This document shows positions 5,012 to 6,296 of a stretch of DNA of 6,296 nt, in pieces. Source of the DNA: an uncultured Acidobacteriota bacterium. GTDB lineage: Bacteria > Acidobacteriota > Thermoanaerobaculia > UBA5066. The position numbers were made by a program, and so were the translations under genes. The stretch spans positions 1-6,296 of the forward strand of contig CALFNC010000206.1 in the NCBI GenBank assembly GCA_937902605.1, in the 5' to 3' direction. The notes below the pieces were generated by a model. That model worked only from the letters and a program-made list of their open reading frames with translations. It was not told the origin of the DNA and did not search any database. The first letter of the stretch is position 1. Every line of letters begins with the position of its first letter.

Positions 5012-6296
5012 ATGGACGACGTGAAGACCCCCGTTTCCCCCGTCCCCGGGAAGGACTTCATCCGCGAGATCATCGATGAGGACCAGCGCACCGCCAAGCA
5101 CGCCGGCAGGGTCGCGACGCGGTTCCCTCCTGAGCCGAACGGATACCTCCACATCGGCCACGCGAAATCGATCTGCCTCAACTTCGGCGTCGCCCGGGAG
5201 TACGGCGGCACCTGCAACCTCCGGTTCGACGACACTAACCCGCTGAAAGAGGACGTCGAGTACGTCGACTCGATCCAGGAGGACGTCCGCTGGCTCGGTT
5301 TCGAGTGGGCGGCCCTGTACTACGCCTCCGACTACTTCGAACGTATCTACTCCTTCGGAGAGACGCTCATCCGGACGGGCAAGGCCTTCGTCTGCGACCT
5401 CTCGGCCGACGACGTCCGTGCGTTCCGCGGGACACTCACCGAGCCGGGCCGGAACAGCCCCTACCGCGACCGGTCCGTCGACGAGAATCTCGACCTGTTC
5501 CGGCGGATGCGGTCCGGCGAGTTCGAGGACGGTTCGAGGACGCTCCGCGCGAAGATCGACATGTCCTCGCCCAACATCAATCTTCGGGACCCGGCTCTCT
5601 TCCGGATTCGTAAGGCGACCCACCACCGGACCGGCGACGCTTGGTGCATCTACCCGATGTACGACTACGCACACGCGCTCTCCGACTGGATAGAGGGGAT
5701 CACCCACTCGCTCTGTACGTTGGAGTTTGAGGACCACCGCCCCCTCTACGACTGGTACCTCGAGGCGCTGGAGCTCGCGAACCGGCCGCGGCAGATCGAG
5801 TTCGCGCGGTTGTTTCTGACCTACATGCTCCTCTCGAAACGGAAGCTCCTGCAGCTGGTGACGGGCGGTCACGTCCGCGGATGGGACGACCCCCGCATGC
5901 CCACCATCGCAGGCCTGCGGCGCCGCGGCTATACGCCGGAGGCGATCCGGGAGTTCTGCAGCCGGATCGGTCTCGCGAAGCGGGACAGCGTGGTGGACGT
6001 GGCGCTCCTCGAGCACTGCCTCCGCGAAGACCTCAACCGGCGCGCCCCGCGCTTCATGGGTGTCCTGGACCCGCTGCGCCTCGTCCTGACCAACTTCCCC
6101 GAGGGGACGGTCGAGGAACTGGACGCCGTCAACAACCCGGAGGACCCCGGCCAGGGGACGCGGAAGGTCCCGTTCTCCCGCGTCCTCCTCATCGAGCGCG
6201 ACGACTTCCGGGAGGTTCCGCCGCCCAAGTACCACCGGCTCTCGCCGGGCCAGGAGGTCCGCCTCCGTTGGGGATACCTGATCCGGTGCCATGAGT
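5012..6296 (+). CDS. glnS: Glutaminyl-tRNA synthetase (class Ib), C-terminus cut by window edge
   Basis: A cytoplasmic enzyme that charges tRNA(Gln) directly with glutamine. The window holds 428 residues of about 550 expected. The HIGH motif is in [15 protein letters not shown] (39-53), with the first motif residue at His47. RFDDTNP (71-77) and [24 protein letters not shown] (from about 212) are GlnRS signatures, and the KMSKS loop reads LLSKR (273-277). [11 protein letters not shown] separates it from GluRS. The region after about residue 345 begins the beta-barrel anticodon-binding part, most of which is outside the window. The ATG at 5012 has a strong Shine-Dalgarno and sits 8 nt after gltX, so the pair is probably one operon. 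GlnRS is patchily distributed in bacteria and is thought to have been acquired from eukaryotes; codon use here looks like that of its neighbours, so any transfer is old. Assignment is very secure. Confidence 0.97.
   Translation, partial: MDDVKTPVSPVPGKDFIREIIDEDQRTAKHAGRVATRFPPEPNGYLHIGHAKSICLNFGVAREYGGTCNLRFDDTNPLKEDVEYVDSIQEDVRWLGFEWAALYYASDYFERIYSFGETLIRTGKAFVCDLSADDVRAFRGTLTEPGRNSPYRDRSVDENLDLFRRMRSGEFEDGSRTLRAKIDMSSPNINLRDPALFRIRKATHHRTGDAWCIYPMYDYAHALSDWIEGITHSLCTLEFEDHRPLYDWYLEALELANRPRQIEFARLFLTYMLLSKRKLLQLVTGGHVRGWDDPRMPTIAGLRRRGYTPEAIREFCSRIGLAKRDSVVDVALLEHCLREDLNRRAPRFMGVLDPLRLVLTNFPEGTVEELDAVNNPEDPGQGTRKVPFSRVLLIERDDFREVPPPKYHRLSPGQEVRLRWGYLIRCHE

Noticed and set aside
4676..6292. 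Minus-strand open frame of 538 codons over gltX and glnS
   Set aside because: Antisense to two certain synthetase genes; Val/Arg/Glu-rich mirror of high-GC codons with no domain.
1..6296. tRNA or rRNA genes, CRISPR array, insertion sequence, phage or defence system
   Set aside because: No cloverleaf, regular spaced repeats, transposase, integrase or terminal repeats were seen on either strand; the content is housekeeping genes with uniform base composition.

Overview
This window comes from a high-GC bacterial chromosome. Nothing in it looks mobile, phage-derived or CRISPR-like. The two-PDZ HtrA-type protease with a signal peptide and the bacterial glutaminyl-tRNA synthetase suggest a Gram-negative (diderm) lineage. 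The taxon cannot be fixed from the sequence; an Acidobacteriota-like or deltaproteobacterial-type genome would fit, with low confidence.

Layout, left to right. (1) A minus-strand pair reads towards the left edge: an Rrf2-family regulator (1230-817), then, after a 60-nt gap, a cysK-type O-acetylserine sulfhydrylase (756 to beyond base 1). (2) A 19-bp divergent gap (1231-1249) holds a near-perfect 17-bp palindrome. It overlaps a strong minus-strand promoter and possibly a weaker plus-strand one. (3) A secreted HtrA/Deg serine protease lies on the plus strand (1250-2575). (4) A DMT/EamA membrane transporter lies on the minus strand (3490-2585), converging on htrA with only 9 nt between the stop codons. 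(5) A 91-bp divergent gap (3491-3581) has the same 10-mer in inverted orientation just upstream of each of the two start codons. (6) A plus-strand pair, gltX (3582-5003) and glnS (5012 to beyond the right edge), has 8 nt between the genes and a Shine-Dalgarno in that gap. No stretch over 300 bases lacks a gene.

How the genes work together. The regulator and cysK form a probable cysteine-metabolism operon resembling the CymR/CysK pairing of Firmicutes. The regulator ends in a C-terminal isoleucine, a feature of known proteins that dock in the CysK active site. gltX and glnS supply Glu-tRNA(Glu) and Gln-tRNA(Gln), which implies direct glutaminylation of tRNA(Gln). HtrA is envelope protein quality control. 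The transporter substrate is unknown.

All the protein families here are known. The parts most worth a second look are regulatory: the shared operator between the regulator and htrA, the C-terminal Ile on the regulator, and the contrast between operon-first genes (little or no Shine-Dalgarno, a -10-like hexamer close to the start) and second genes (clear Shine-Dalgarno).
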